Assembly (NCBI RefSeq): GCF_000737785.1
Contig: NZ_JPRO01000017.1
Coordinates: 1 to 53,333, forward strand
Length of the DNA: 53,333 bases
Origin: Chryseobacterium luteum
GTDB lineage: Bacteria; Bacteroidota; Bacteroidia; Flavobacteriales; Weeksellaceae
Direction: 5' to 3'
The position numbers and the translations under genes were made by a program. Shown here piece after piece: positions 35,677-46,427 of the stretch. The number at the start of each line of letters is the position of its first letter. The stretch's first letter is position 1. The notes under the pieces were generated by a model. That model did not search any database. It saw only the letters and a program-made list of their open reading frames with translations, and was not told the DNA's origin.

Positions 35677-35729
35677 TTGGCTAAAGCCAAATGATTGATT
35701 TGAATATTATAAGCGGACTAAAGTCCGCT
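35677..35729. repeat. Twin hairpins with TAAA loops (REP-like element)
   Basis: TTGGCTAAAGCCAA (35677-35690) and AGCGGACTAAAGTCCGCT (35712-35729) are two perfect stem-loops of 5 and 7 bp with identical TAAA loops, 21 nt apart. They resemble short palindromic intergenic repeats, and not terminators, because T runs are missing. Confidence 0.75.
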
Positions 35730-35760
35730 CCTATTGATGTCTTCATTAAACAAAAAGAAA

Positions 35761-35785
35761 AAAGCCCCGAAAAATTCGGGGCTTT
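35761..35785 (-). terminator. Terminator after typA
   Basis: Perfect 11-bp arms AAAGCCCCGAA and TTCGGGGCTTT around an AAA loop, 23 nt beyond the typA stop codon on the minus strand. Confidence 0.85.
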
Positions 35786-35807
35786 AGGTATATTTAAGAG
35801 CTTTAGA

Positions 35808-37613
35808 TTATGCTTTCGCTCCTCTTTCCATTCTTTTTCTTTCTTCTTCTGAAAGGATTTTCTTTCTCATTCTGATGAAGTTTGGAGTTACTTCAATTGC
35901 TTCATCACCCTGGATATATTCCATACATTCTTCAAGAGAGAATAAGATTTTCGGTGCAACACCTCCATCTTTATCTTTACCTGCAGCACGGATATTATTC
36001 AATTGTTTCGCTTCAACAATATTGATGACCAGATCTCCTGGTTTATTTTGCTCACCAATGATCATTCCAGCATAAATCTCCTCGCCCGGATCCACATAGA
36101 ACTTACCTCTATCTTGTAATTTAGCGATAGAATATTCAGTTGCCGGACCTTGACTTTTACTTACCAAAACACCATTACTTCTTCCAGGAATTGCTCCTTT
36201 GAAAGGTTTGTATTCTGTGAAACGGTGTGCCATAATAGCTTCACCTGCAGTTGCCGTCAACATCTGAGAACGCAATCCGATCAAACCTCTTGAAGGAATT
36301 TCGAATTCCATGTGCTGCATCTCACCTTTAGTTTCCATAATGTGAAGATCTCCTTTTCTCTGAGTTGCCAAATCGATAACTCTGGAAGCAAATTCTTCAG
36401 GAACATCAACAACCAAAGATTCGTAAGGCTCACATTTTTCTCCGTCGATTTCTCTCAGGATAACCTGTGGCTGACCAATTGTCATTTCATAACCTTCTCT
36501 TCTCATCGTTTCAATCAAAACTGATAAGTGAAGAATACCTCTACCGAATACCAGGAAAGTGTTTGCATCACCAGTTTGTTCAACTCTTAATGCTAAATTT
36601 TTCTCTAATTCCTTATATAATCTTTCTTTCAGGTGATTGGAAGTCACATATTTACCATCTTTACCAAAGAAAGGTGAATTGTTGATAGAGAACGTCATGT
36701 TCAACGTAGGCTCATCAATAGAAGTTCTTGGCAATGGTTCAGGATTTTCAAGATCTACAAATGAATCACCGATCTGGAAAGCATCAAAACCTACAACAGC
36801 ACAGATATCTCCTGCTTTTACTTCGGTTACTTTCTTCTTTCCTAAACCTTCAAAAACGTATAATTCTTTTACTTTTCCTTTTAAAACTTTACCGTCAGCC
36901 TGCGCCAAACCAATCCACATAGATTCTTTGATCTCACCTCTGATCACTTTCCCGATTGCAATTCTTCCTAAGAAAGAAGAGAAATCAAGAGAAACAATCT
37001 GCATCTGTAAGTTTCCTTCTTCAACTTTCGGTTCAGGAACATACTGTAAAATACCATCTAATAATGGGAAAATGTTTTCTGTCTGTTCTAATGAAGTGTT
37101 GAACCAACCTTGTTTAGAAGAACCGTAGAACGTTGGAAAATCCAACTGCTCCTCAGTCGCATCAAGGGCGAAGAATAAATCAAATACCTTGTCATGAACT
37201 TCTTCAGGACGGCAGTTTGGTTTATCTACTTTGTTGATTACCACCAATGGTCTAAGTCCTAATTCCAAAGCTTTCTGAAGTACGAATCTTGTCTGAGGCA
37301 TAGGTCCTTCAAAGGCATCTACCAACAAAATTACCCCGTCCGCCATTTTTAAAACTCTCTCTACTTCCCCACCAAAATCGGCGTGACCAGGAGTATCGAT
37401 TACGTTAATTTTAACGTCTTTATAAGTAACAGAAATATTTTTAGATAGAATGGTAATACCTCGTTCTCTTTCAAGATCGTTATTATCCATTATTAATTCT
37501 CCACTTTCCTGATTTTCTCTGAAAATGTTTGTAGCATGAATAATCTTGTCAACCAAAGTCGTCTTTCCGTGGTCAACGTGTGCGATAATCGCAATATTTC
37601 TAATGTTTTGCAT
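35808..37613 (-). CDS. typA: Ribosome-associated translational GTPase TypA/BipA
   Basis: A 601-aa elongation-factor-like GTPase. The P loop AHVDHGKTTLVDKI, the switch ERERGITILSKN, DTPGHADFGGEVERV and NKVDKP motifs are all present at the N terminus, followed by beta-barrel and EF-G-like domains and a C-terminal domain ending EERKRMERGAKA. TypA aids 50S assembly at low temperature and under stress. A TATTTTTG promoter element lies about 20 nt upstream of the start on the minus strand. Confidence 0.96.
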   Translation of the reverse strand: MQNIRNIAIIAHVDHGKTTLVDKIIHATNIFRENQESGELIMDNNDLERERGITILSKNISVTYKDVKINVIDTPGHADFGGEVERVLKMADGVILLVDAFEGPMPQTRFVLQKALELGLRPLVVINKVDKPNCRPEEVHDKVFDLFFALDATEEQLDFPTFYGSSKQGWFNTSLEQTENIFPLLDGILQYVPEPKVEEGNLQMQIVSLDFSSFLGRIAIGKVIRGEIKESMWIGLAQADGKVLKGKVKELYVFEGLGKKKVTEVKAGDICAVVGFDAFQIGDSFVDLENPEPLPRTSIDEPTLNMTFSINNSPFFGKDGKYVTSNHLKERLYKELEKNLALRVEQTGDANTFLVFGRGILHLSVLIETMRREGYEMTIGQPQVILREIDGEKCEPYESLVVDVPEEFASRVIDLATQRKGDLHIMETKGEMQHMEFEIPSRGLIGLRSQMLTATAGEAIMAHRFTEYKPFKGAIPGRSNGVLVSKSQGPATEYSIAKLQDRGKFYVDPGEEIYAGMIIGEQNKPGDLVINIVEAKQLNNIRAAGKDKDGGVAPKILFSLEECMEYIQGDEAIEVTPNFIRMRKKILSEEERKRMERGAKA

Positions 37614-37749
37614 GAATGATTTTTACGGGTGCAAAAATAGTGTTTTTTAATTAAATAATTAGTAAGATTATGTATTATTTAACAATTTAATAATGAACAA
37701 GTTATTGTTTAAGCCCTAAAACATAAACAAAATAAGGACGTTATCTCAA

Positions 37750-37775
37750 AATGATTATTCGAATAAATAATCATT
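37750..37775. promoter_or_regulatory. 10-bp perfect dyad upstream of the beta-helix gene
   Basis: AATGATTATT (37750-37759) and AATAATCATT (37766-37775) flank a CGAATA spacer. It lies about 130 nt before the beta-helix start and about 140 nt upstream of typA. It could be an operator or a hairpin; there is no T run. Confidence 0.45.
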
Positions 37776-37908
37776 GTAACAGGCCTCGCAGCTTTTCTTC
37801 AAATAATTTTTAATACGTCAAGTTCTGGCGTTGTCAGCGTGTATTTTTGTTTTAATAATCTTGCAAGGTTATATATAACTAATTATCTAACTCTTAAAAT
37901 TAAAAAAA

Positions 37909-39771
37909 ATGATTTTAACAAGCGACTTTTTTTCACCATCAAGTATAATTCCTGATGAAGATTCTATCCAACTGATTGATGAATTTACTTACCAAACTCA
38001 CATTTATGAACGTGTTTTATTCGTTCCCATTTTAGATGAAATTATATATAGAAACAGAAATGGTATTTATTATGTAAATCGTACAATTATTAATAGCAGA
38101 GAGCCTATAAGCTTGAAATTGTTTGGTGCTAAAGGAGATGGGAAATATGATCAAGCTGATAAAGATAAATTAAGCCCTTTAACTACAGATGATAAAGATG
38201 CTATCGGAAAATTTATTGCTAGCAGGAAGAAGACCAACCTTAGAGGATCTCATTACGGTGGATCAACACTTTATGTGCCGTTTTCCATATATAAAACATC
38301 TGGTAGTTATATTATCAATGATCATTTTACAACAATTTGCGGAGAAGGCTATGGCGCCAGTATGTTTCATTGTATTTCTGAGAGTAATATCAACGATCCT
38401 TTAATTACTTTTACTAGAAATATGGTTATACCAAATGGTGATGCTTATGATTATTTATTAACAGGAGGAGGTTTAAAAAACTTTCATATAAAAACCAACA
38501 ATACTAATATTAGAAATTTTGGTTTAATGCTTGATTATGTCGAATATATGTCATTTCAGGACACGCATATTGAAGGCTTTGGAAAAAGTGCAATTAAAGG
38601 AGGTTTTTGGGAATGTAATTTTTCAAATATTAAATTAACATCTTGTGGTGGATTACAAACAGCTGATATTTTAGGAAACCCTGAATACGGAGTAATTGAC
38701 ACTTCAGGAGGAGATTCTTTATATGCAGATGCGAGTAATAACACATTATTTAGTAAATTAACTTTTTCAAGTTGTGTTGGAACGTTGTTAAAGTTTACAA
38801 ACAATAAGAATTCTACTGTCAATATGAATATTGTTGGATTGTATGCAGAAACTTATCCTGGAGATTCTAGTAATATTGATGAATTACCATTAATTTATGC
38901 ACTTAATTCAAGAGGGAATTCTATAACTGGTGGATTTATCACCGTTAATACCACTAATGTTTTTAGAAATGGTACCGTAATAAAAATGGATTCATCATCT
39001 GATCTTAGTTTAAATAATCTTACCATAACTATGAATCCCATTGATGGCTATCTTAAAAGATCCGTAAGAAGACTTCGTTCTTTTGCCAGTTTATCTACAG
39101 AAACATCTGTTTTATCATTAAATAATGTGAAATTAAGTGACCCTACTGATTCTATTGGTTATAGAAATAATGATTACCCATATTCAACTCCACCACTTAT
39201 TGAAGGTACAGGTTATCTAACCTTTACAAAACTCCTAATTGAAATATTATCTCTAAATGCTGGTGGAACTTCTAACGGAAGTAGAAGAATAACTAACCTT
39301 ATTGACAGGCGTCTTAAAGCTAATGGAGATTTAATTCTCATGCCTTTTGACACCAATGGCATGCAATCTCAATTAAAGAAAAAAGTTAATTTTTTAAATG
39401 GTAAAATTGATTTATATACGGATTCTGTACCTACAACTATTGATACATGGGAGCAAGGTGATAGAATTATTTATCAAAATAATTCCGCAGGAGGATATAT
39501 GGGGAAAGTCTGTGTAAAATCAGGAACAACAGGAAGCATTACAGGCATTACCGGTTCAATACAGGCAAATTCAAATTTATTAATTGTTAATGATTCTTCT
39601 CAATTTTTGAATGGTGATTGGATAAGTATTGCAGGAAGTGATTTTAATAGAATAATTGAGATCAATGGAAATCATCTAACATTAAAATATTCAGAACCAC
39701 AATCATTAAATACCGCAAATATAACTTTCTACGAACCAATATGGAAAAATTTTGCAAATATTGAGAACTAA
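37909..39771 (+). CDS. Orphan beta-helix protein with pectate-lyase-3-like start (tail-spike-like)
   Basis: A 620-aa protein without a signal peptide or membrane helix. After an N-terminal region of about 70 residues it shows SLKLFGAKGDGKYDQADKDK, the hallmark entry of the pectate-lyase-3/GH28-like right-handed beta-helix. Asn/Ser/Gly-rich rungs (for example NNTLFSKLTFSSC, NLTITMNPIDGYL) follow to about residue 450. The last 100 residues contain a repetitive SGTTGSITGITGSI segment. Such folds occur in phage tail spikes and polysaccharide-degrading enzymes. Codon use is markedly AT-rich (TTA, ATT, AAT) and unlike its neighbours, suggesting transfer. No phage gene is nearby. Confidence 0.7.
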   Translation: MILTSDFFSPSSIIPDEDSIQLIDEFTYQTHIYERVLFVPILDEIIYRNRNGIYYVNRTIINSREPISLKLFGAKGDGKYDQADKDKLSPLTTDDKDAIGKFIASRKKTNLRGSHYGGSTLYVPFSIYKTSGSYIINDHFTTICGEGYGASMFHCISESNINDPLITFTRNMVIPNGDAYDYLLTGGGLKNFHIKTNNTNIRNFGLMLDYVEYMSFQDTHIEGFGKSAIKGGFWECNFSNIKLTSCGGLQTADILGNPEYGVIDTSGGDSLYADASNNTLFSKLTFSSCVGTLLKFTNNKNSTVNMNIVGLYAETYPGDSSNIDELPLIYALNSRGNSITGGFITVNTTNVFRNGTVIKMDSSSDLSLNNLTITMNPIDGYLKRSVRRLRSFASLSTETSVLSLNNVKLSDPTDSIGYRNNDYPYSTPPLIEGTGYLTFTKLLIEILSLNAGGTSNGSRRITNLIDRRLKANGDLILMPFDTNGMQSQLKKKVNFLNGKIDLYTDSVPTTIDTWEQGDRIIYQNNSAGGYMGKVCVKSGTTGSITGITGSIQANSNLLIVNDSSQFLNGDWISIAGSDFNRIIEINGNHLTLKYSEPQSLNTANITFYEPIWKNFANIEN

Positions 39772-39820
39772 AAGAGGTAGTCTGAAGTCTTGATAGTATA
39801 TTAAAATTCTTTATATGAAA

Positions 39821-39841
39821 GCATTTCTCATATAGAAATGC
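39821..39841 (+). repeat. Hairpin downstream of the beta-helix gene
   Basis: GCATTTC (39821-39827), loop TCATATA, GAAATGC (39835-39841). No T run follows, so it may stabilise the mRNA and not terminate. Confidence 0.5.
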
Positions 39842-39863
39842 ACATAAAATAAACTAAATTTTA

Positions 39864-39892
39864 AAGAGGCTGACCTTTTAGGACAGCCTCTC
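39864..39892. terminator. Terminator between the beta-helix and DUF1294 genes
   Basis: Arms AGAGGCTG (39864-39871) and CAGCCTCT (39885-39892). It overlaps the end of the DUF1294 gene (stop near 39878), so it can serve the plus strand mainly. Confidence 0.6.
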
Positions 39893-40156
39893 TATTATTA
39901 AATCCTTTTTAATAAAAAAGATAATTAATATTACTTGAAACAGAACCACTAATCCAAACTTCAACAAAAAAGATTTCTTCGAAATTTTATGCCTAAAAAT
40001 CAACATTCCGAGCACCGCTCCGATTGTTCCACCAAAAAATGTAAGCAATAAAAGTGTATTTTCTGAGATTCTCCTTTGATGTTTGACAGCTTTCCATTTG
40101 TCTAAAGCAAAGACTAGGAAAGTGATAAGGTTAGTTATTAATAATAAATAAAACAT
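39878..40156 (-). CDS. DUF1294 family membrane protein
   Basis: A 92-aa membrane protein from ATG 40156. Family landmarks are ALDKWKAVKHQRRISENTLLLL followed by FFGGTIGAVLGMLIFRHK, read here as short adjacent blocks; the first half matches the KRKA...RISE signature of DUF1294. Hydrophobic helices lie at about 2-18, 42-60 and 72-90. A longer frame begins with TTG at 40228 but has no sensible leader. Function unknown. The following gene is divergent. Confidence 0.75.
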   Translation of the reverse strand: MFYLLLITNLITFLVFALDKWKAVKHQRRISENTLLLLTFFGGTIGAVLGMLIFRHKISKKSFLLKFGLVVLFQVILIIFFIKKDLIIERLS

Positions 40157-40203
40157 TCCAACAAATCTAACATAAAAAGAATAATAAAAACAAAGTTCCT
40201 TAA

Positions 40204-40584
<381 letters not shown>

Positions 40585-40666
40585 CATAAAACATTTTATA
40601 TAAAAACGTCTCAATAACTTCTCTTTGAAGTTACTATATTCAATATTTTAAATTTCAAAATAAAAA

Positions 40667-40692
40667 AAGCTGCCTTAATAAAAAAGCAGCTT
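40667..40692. terminator. Bidirectional terminator between small protein and YceI gene
   Basis: Arms AAGCTGC (40667-40673) and GCAGCTT (40686-40692) with A-rich flanks, between convergent genes ending at 40584 and 40717. Confidence 0.75.
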
Positions 40693-40716
40693 ATCCCATT
40701 TTTATGGTCTAACAAA

Positions 40717-41394
40717 TTATTTTTTAGCTTTTACATCAACAGCAATTTCGATGTCTTTGCTGATCATCCATTCTGCCGGATCTGCTTCTGAAGTACCGAA
40801 TTTGATTCCCCAATCTGCTCTGTTCACCGTAAATTTAGCCTGAACTGAAGCTGAACTATCCGTAACATCCACTTTAGCAGGGAAAGTTACATTCATTGTT
40901 TTTCCAGATAAAGTAAGGTTTCCGCTTACTGTTTTGTTTGCTCCTGCAACGGCATCTTTAGGTGCGTCTTTCAGATCCGCAACACTTGTAATTTTGAAAT
41001 CTGAAGTAGGGTTCTTTGCCGTATCAAAGAAATCAGTATTTTTCAAGTGAGCTTCAAGATCTCCCGGTTTTTTATCTTTTTCTGTTACTGAAGCGGGATC
41101 TACTTTGATAGAATTCATATCGATCACAAAGTTTCCGGCTGCTAACTGGCCTCCTTCAATGCTTAGATCTCCCGATTTTACGTTAAGAGTTCCCCAACGA
41201 GGAGCCATACCTCCTTTGTGGAAAGCTTTCCAGTTTACTACAGAGGTAGCAACATCAACTGCCAAAACTTCACCTTTGCTCTCTGCTACTTTCTGCTCTG
41301 TTGCAGTCGCTACAGTATCTGCTGATTTTTCTTTTGTACAAGATGCTGCAAGCAATCCTACTCCTACTAACGCAATTACACTAAGTTTTTTCAT
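40717..41394 (-). CDS. YceI family lipoprotein
   Basis: A 225-aa lipoprotein. The signal peptide MKKLSVIALVGVGLLAASC ends in the lipobox LAASC. After a linker, the YceI lipocalin-like domain (about 45-222) shows TSVVNWKAFHKGG and LTLSGKTMNVTFPAKVDVT. YceI proteins bind polyisoprenoids such as quinones; the exact role in Bacteroidetes is unknown. It is a single gene. Confidence 0.9.
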   Translation of the reverse strand: MKKLSVIALVGVGLLAASCTKEKSADTVATATEQKVAESKGEVLAVDVATSVVNWKAFHKGGMAPRWGTLNVKSGDLSIEGGQLAAGNFVIDMNSIKVDPASVTEKDKKPGDLEAHLKNTDFFDTAKNPTSDFKITSVADLKDAPKDAVAGANKTVSGNLTLSGKTMNVTFPAKVDVTDSSASVQAKFTVNRADWGIKFGTSEADPAEWMISKDIEIAVDVKAKK

Positions 41395-41605
41395 ATTATT
41401 ATTGTTTTAAAAATTCAATTAAAATCTTAAATTTCAAGATCCAAAAATAGAAAAACCTTATCACTTATCACCTTAACATACATCAAGAAATGGAAATTTT
41501 AATATTTCCGTGTCTGTTACCCCATATGAAATACCGTGGAAAAGTAGAGTCTAAAGTATTTCACTCCATAGTAAAATTGCCTATTTTAGCTGTTTAAAAT
41601 TTAAA

Positions 41606-43729
41606 ATGAACGTTACAAGCTATATAAAACAGACACTCGATATATCTGAAAAGAGCATCAACAATACCCTACAATTATTGGCAGAAGACTGCACGATTCC
41701 GTTCATTTCCCGTTACAGAAAGGATAAAACCGGAAATCTGGATGAAGTTCAGGTTGAACAGATTTCAAAGATCAGCAAACAGTTTGAAGAAATTGTAAAG
41801 CGAAAAGAAAGCATCCTTAAATCCATTGAAGAGCAAAATGCCCTGACTCCTGAATTGAAACAGAGAATTGAAGAAAGCTTTGATATTCCTGAGCTTGAAG
41901 ATTTATACCTGCCCTTTAAAAAACGCAGAAAAACAAAAGCAGATACCGCCAAAGAGAAAGGTCTGGAACCTTTAGCCAGGATCATTATGAGCCAGAAAAG
42001 CAATGATCTGATGTTTTCAGTCTCTAAATATTTGAACAGTGAGGTTTCATCTGAAGAAGATGCGCTTCAGGGTGCAAGAGATATCATGGCGGAATGGATT
42101 AATGAAAACATGTATGTGCGTAAAAATCTACGCCGCCTTTTCCAGCGTAAAGCCGTGATCACTTCTAAGGCTGTTAAAAGCAAGAAAGACGAAGAAGGTG
42201 CCCAGAAATTCTCACAGTATTTTGAATGGGAAGAAAGTCTTAGCAGAATACCTTCTCACAGGCTTCTGGCCATGCTCAGAGCCGAATCGGAAGGCTTTGT
42301 AAAAATGAATATCGGAATTGATAAGGAAGAAGCCATTGATTTTATCGAAAAAACCATCATCAAATCCAATAATGAAAGCTCAGAGCAGATCGCTATGGCC
42401 ATAAAGGACAGCTACAAAAGACTTTTAGAGCCTGCTATTTCCAATGAAGCTTTGCAGGAAGCTAAAGAAAAGGCAGACAAAAAAGCCATTGAAATATTCT
42501 CTGAAAACCTGAGCCAGCTGCTTCTTGCCCCACCTTTAGGCGAAAAGAGAATTTTAGCCATTGATCCCGGATACAAAAGCGGCTGTAAAGTGGTCTGCAT
42601 TGACGAGAAAGGAGATCTTCTCCATAATGAAACCCTCTACCCTCACGCTCCACAGAATGAAAGCGGAATGGCTATGAAAAAGATCCGTTCCATGGTAAAT
42701 GCCTACCATATTGAAGCAATCTCCATCGGAAACGGAACAGCAAGCCGTGAAACTGAGTTTTTCATTAAAAAAATCGCTTTTGATAAGCCATTGCAGGTTT
42801 TTGTAGTTTCGGAAGCAGGAGCATCCGTCTATTCTGCAAGTAAAATTGCACGAGATGAGTTTCCTTCTTATGATGTAACGGTTCGTGGAGCTGTTTCTAT
42901 CGGAAGGAGACTGGCTGACCCGCTGGCGGAACTGGTGAAAATTGATGCCAAATCCATCGGTGTAGGACAATACCAGCATGATGTAGACCAGACCCAGCTG
43001 AAAAACGAACTTGATTCTACGGTGATGAAGTGCGTCAACTCTGTGGGAATCAATTTAAATACAGCAAGCAAATCACTTTTGAGCTACGTTTCTGGGATTG
43101 GAGAAAAGATGGCGGAGAATATCGTCAGTTACCGCATGGAAAATGGTGCTTTTGAAGACAGAAAACAGCTTAAAAAGGTTCCGAGACTGGGTAAAAAAGC
43201 CTACCAGCAGGCCGCAGCCTTTGTAAGAATTGCCAATGCTAAAAATCCACTGGATAATTCTGCCGTACATCCTGAAGCTTACGGAATTGTAGAAAAAATG
43301 GCCAAAGATCTGGGCATTAAGACCCATGAACTGATTGGCAGCAAAGAAAAAACAGCTTTGGTAAAACCTGAAAATTATATGACGGAAGAAATAGGAATTC
43401 TGGGGATCAAAGATATTTTAAAAGAGCTTGAAAAACCCGGTTTGGATCCAAGAAAAGCGGCTAAGGTATTTGAATTTGATCCTAATGTAAAAAGCATCAG
43501 AGATTTAAAACCCGGAATGATCCTTCCCGGAATCGTTAATAATATTACAGCTTTCGGATGTTTTGTAGACATGGGAATCAAGGAAAGCGGGCTTGTGCAT
43601 ATTTCCCAGCTGAAAGACGGATTTGTTTCTGATGTGAATGAGGTGGTAAAACTTCACCAACACGTCCGTGTAAAAGTAACGGAAGTGGACGAAGCAAGAA
43701 AAAGAGTTCAGCTGAGCATGATTTTATAA
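41606..43729 (+). CDS. tex: Tex family transcription/RNA-binding protein
   Basis: A 707-aa cytoplasmic nucleic-acid-binding protein. The N-terminal helical domain (SRYRKDKTGNLDEVQ) is followed by a YqgF-like core (ILAIDPGYKSGCKV, about residue 316), helix-hairpin-helix motifs (LLSYVSGIGEKMAENIVSYR) and a C-terminal S1 domain (about 633-707, GIVNNITAFGCFVDMGI). The complete domain set is standard for Tex. Family members act in transcription and toxin expression in other bacteria. It is a single gene. Confidence 0.95.
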   Translation: MNVTSYIKQTLDISEKSINNTLQLLAEDCTIPFISRYRKDKTGNLDEVQVEQISKISKQFEEIVKRKESILKSIEEQNALTPELKQRIEESFDIPELEDLYLPFKKRRKTKADTAKEKGLEPLARIIMSQKSNDLMFSVSKYLNSEVSSEEDALQGARDIMAEWINENMYVRKNLRRLFQRKAVITSKAVKSKKDEEGAQKFSQYFEWEESLSRIPSHRLLAMLRAESEGFVKMNIGIDKEEAIDFIEKTIIKSNNESSEQIAMAIKDSYKRLLEPAISNEALQEAKEKADKKAIEIFSENLSQLLLAPPLGEKRILAIDPGYKSGCKVVCIDEKGDLLHNETLYPHAPQNESGMAMKKIRSMVNAYHIEAISIGNGTASRETEFFIKKIAFDKPLQVFVVSEAGASVYSASKIARDEFPSYDVTVRGAVSIGRRLADPLAELVKIDAKSIGVGQYQHDVDQTQLKNELDSTVMKCVNSVGINLNTASKSLLSYVSGIGEKMAENIVSYRMENGAFEDRKQLKKVPRLGKKAYQQAAAFVRIANAKNPLDNSAVHPEAYGIVEKMAKDLGIKTHELIGSKEKTALVKPENYMTEEIGILGIKDILKELEKPGLDPRKAAKVFEFDPNVKSIRDLKPGMILPGIVNNITAFGCFVDMGIKESGLVHISQLKDGFVSDVNEVVKLHQHVRVKVTEVDEARKRVQLSMIL

Positions 43730-43773
43730 TTAATCATAATACAGTTTTTCATCATTATAAATCAACCAAATAA

Positions 43774-44418
<645 letters not shown>

Positions 44419-44500
44419 TCTACTATTTCGAAATCTTAAATAATTTCAGCTTGGGTTAAGGGTTTAATCGGCTTGTTTTTATTTAAAACGCAAAAAACAA

Positions 44501-44527
44501 AAGCTGTACACTAACCCGTACAGCCTT
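44501..44527 (+). terminator. Hairpin after the HAD gene
   Basis: Stem arms GCTGTAC (44503-44509) and GTACAGC (44518-44524) in an A-rich/T-poor context, about 85 nt past the stop codon. Confidence 0.6.
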
Positions 44528-44601
44528 CTTTATGATATATTAAAAACCATTTTAAATTTCAAGTCTGAAATCTTTATTCCTGGTTCTTTACTCCAAAATC
44601 T

Positions 44602-46173
44602 CTATTTATACTCCTTAGAATCCCTCTTCGGCTCCTTGGCTTCCGGCCATTTTACCGTTTCACCTTTATCGTCCTGAGGCATTACCCTCTTTTCTCTGCT
44701 GGTAAATTCAGGATCTTCTGAAGCCATATAAGCCAGTGTAGCCGTTAAAACCACATTATTTTTTACCTCATCAAAAACGATCTTGTCATACGTATCTTTT
44801 GTCGTGTGCCATGTATACCCGAAATACCCCCAGTTAAGGGAGCTTAAAGAAAATCCTGGTACTCCGGCGGCTACGAATGATGCATGGTCAGAACCGCCGC
44901 CACCCGGTATTCCCGGGAAATCTGTTTTAATATGGTCTCTCACGGTTTTTGGAACTCCCGTTAACCATTTCCCGATATAGCTGTAAGAATCCACGAATCC
45001 CTGCCCGCCGATATTGATCACACGTCCTGTTCCGTTGTCCTGATTGAATACAGCCTGTGTCCCTTTCATAATCTGCGGATTATCGGCAACGAAGCCTCTT
45101 GAGCCGTTCAATCCCTGTTCCTCGCTGCCCCAAAGTCCTATTACAATGGTTCTTTTATTGTTAGGGTAATATTTCTTCAATATTCTCATGGCCTCCAGCA
45201 TGGTAAGCGTACCTGTTCCGTTGTCTGTTGCTCCCTGAGCGCCATCCCAGGAATCAAGATGGGCGGAAAGTATTACGTATTCTTCAGGCTTCTCTTTTCC
45301 TTTGATGATCCCGATGGTGTTAAAATTTTTCGCATCAGGAAGAGTCCTGGACTGCGCTTCTACCTTAATTCGGGGCTTGGCCCCTTTTTCTGCCATTCTG
45401 TAAAGCATTCCGTAATCTTCCAAATCAATGTCGATCATTGGGATTTTTGATGTTTTCGCACCGAAAATCCTGTTTGCTCCCATGATTCCGGTCCAGTTGG
45501 AAATAGCAATTCCGGCTGCTCCTGCTTTTTCTAAAGCTTCAGGAAGCGTATTATTATCATAGCCAATGTTCTTCACATAATCACGGAAGTCTTTTCCTGC
45601 CTGTTCTTTTTCTGCTTTCAGTTTTTCATACAGTTCCGGAGTGGCAAATTCTTTGATCTGCTCGTCGGAACGCCCGATCTTCTGGTACTGTGCCATAAGC
45701 ATTATCTTTCCTTTCGCGGAAGGAAGCCACGCATCAAATTCAGCTTTAGAAGAAACTTTTGGAAGCACTACCACCTCAGCCTCTACTGCTTTTTTCGTTG
45801 CCGGGCTCCATGCAAGTTGTGTTGCAGCCAATGATTTTACCCGTGGATAAACCATATCTACATGCGTAATGCCACGCTGCCATCCTTTCCATGTCCCGAA
45901 CTGCTGAAGGCTGGACTCTATTCCCCACGAACGGAGCTTGGCTGCAGACCATTCATTGGCAGCCTGCATTTCGGGAGTTCCTACCAGACGCGGCCCGATA
46001 CCGTCCAGAAGCTCATAAGCCATATTTTCCAGCTGCGAATTGCTGTTAATTTCATCTACAAAGCTTTTTACAACAGGATCCAGTTTTTCTTTCGGATCTA
46101 CTTTCACCTGAGCCCATGAGAACTGGGCGGCCAGCACAATTGCAGGCACAGCAAAAAATCTATTTATCTTCAT
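44602..46173 (-). CDS. M28 family zinc peptidase, exported
   Basis: A 523-aa exported aminopeptidase-like zinc peptidase. The signal peptide MKINRFFAVPAIVLAAQFSWA fixes the start at 46173; the longer frame adds an unlikely leader. Metal-site segments are SAHLDSWDGAQGATDNGTGT, GLWGSEEQGLNGS and a C-terminal GYTWHTTKDTYDK, matching the M28 pattern of His/Asp/Glu ligands. A PA-like insert (about 135-250) is likely. It probably trims peptides in the periplasm. It is a single gene. Confidence 0.9.
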   Translation of the reverse strand: MKINRFFAVPAIVLAAQFSWAQVKVDPKEKLDPVVKSFVDEINSNSQLENMAYELLDGIGPRLVGTPEMQAANEWSAAKLRSWGIESSLQQFGTWKGWQRGITHVDMVYPRVKSLAATQLAWSPATKKAVEAEVVVLPKVSSKAEFDAWLPSAKGKIMLMAQYQKIGRSDEQIKEFATPELYEKLKAEKEQAGKDFRDYVKNIGYDNNTLPEALEKAGAAGIAISNWTGIMGANRIFGAKTSKIPMIDIDLEDYGMLYRMAEKGAKPRIKVEAQSRTLPDAKNFNTIGIIKGKEKPEEYVILSAHLDSWDGAQGATDNGTGTLTMLEAMRILKKYYPNNKRTIVIGLWGSEEQGLNGSRGFVADNPQIMKGTQAVFNQDNGTGRVINIGGQGFVDSYSYIGKWLTGVPKTVRDHIKTDFPGIPGGGGSDHASFVAAGVPGFSLSSLNWGYFGYTWHTTKDTYDKIVFDEVKNNVVLTATLAYMASEDPEFTSREKRVMPQDDKGETVKWPEAKEPKRDSKEYK

Positions 46174-46427
46174 AACATATATTGAATGCTTAAAGATAAC
46201 AGAATTTACGGGAATGAAGAAAAGAATGCAGAGATAAAGGGGTGGATTTGCAGATGTAAGAACTTGTATAATCAAAAAGACCACCTCAAAACGGCTGTCC
46301 TAAAGTTTGATCAAAAGCCTGTTATTTTTTATTGATCAACCTGTTTCCGTTAATAAATTCAATAGTATTGAACTTGTGTATGCCGTTAAAACCGGACATT
46401 TCAACTTTGAGAACAGGGCATAAAAAA

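Noticed and set aside
37909..39771. A prophage
   Set aside because: The beta-helix gene has tail-spike-like features but no integrase, capsid, tail or lysis gene surrounds it.
41527..41563. TGAAATAC / GTATTTCA inverted repeat upstream of tex
   Set aside because: Only 8 bp with a 21-nt spacer in AT-rich DNA; it is likely to occur by chance.
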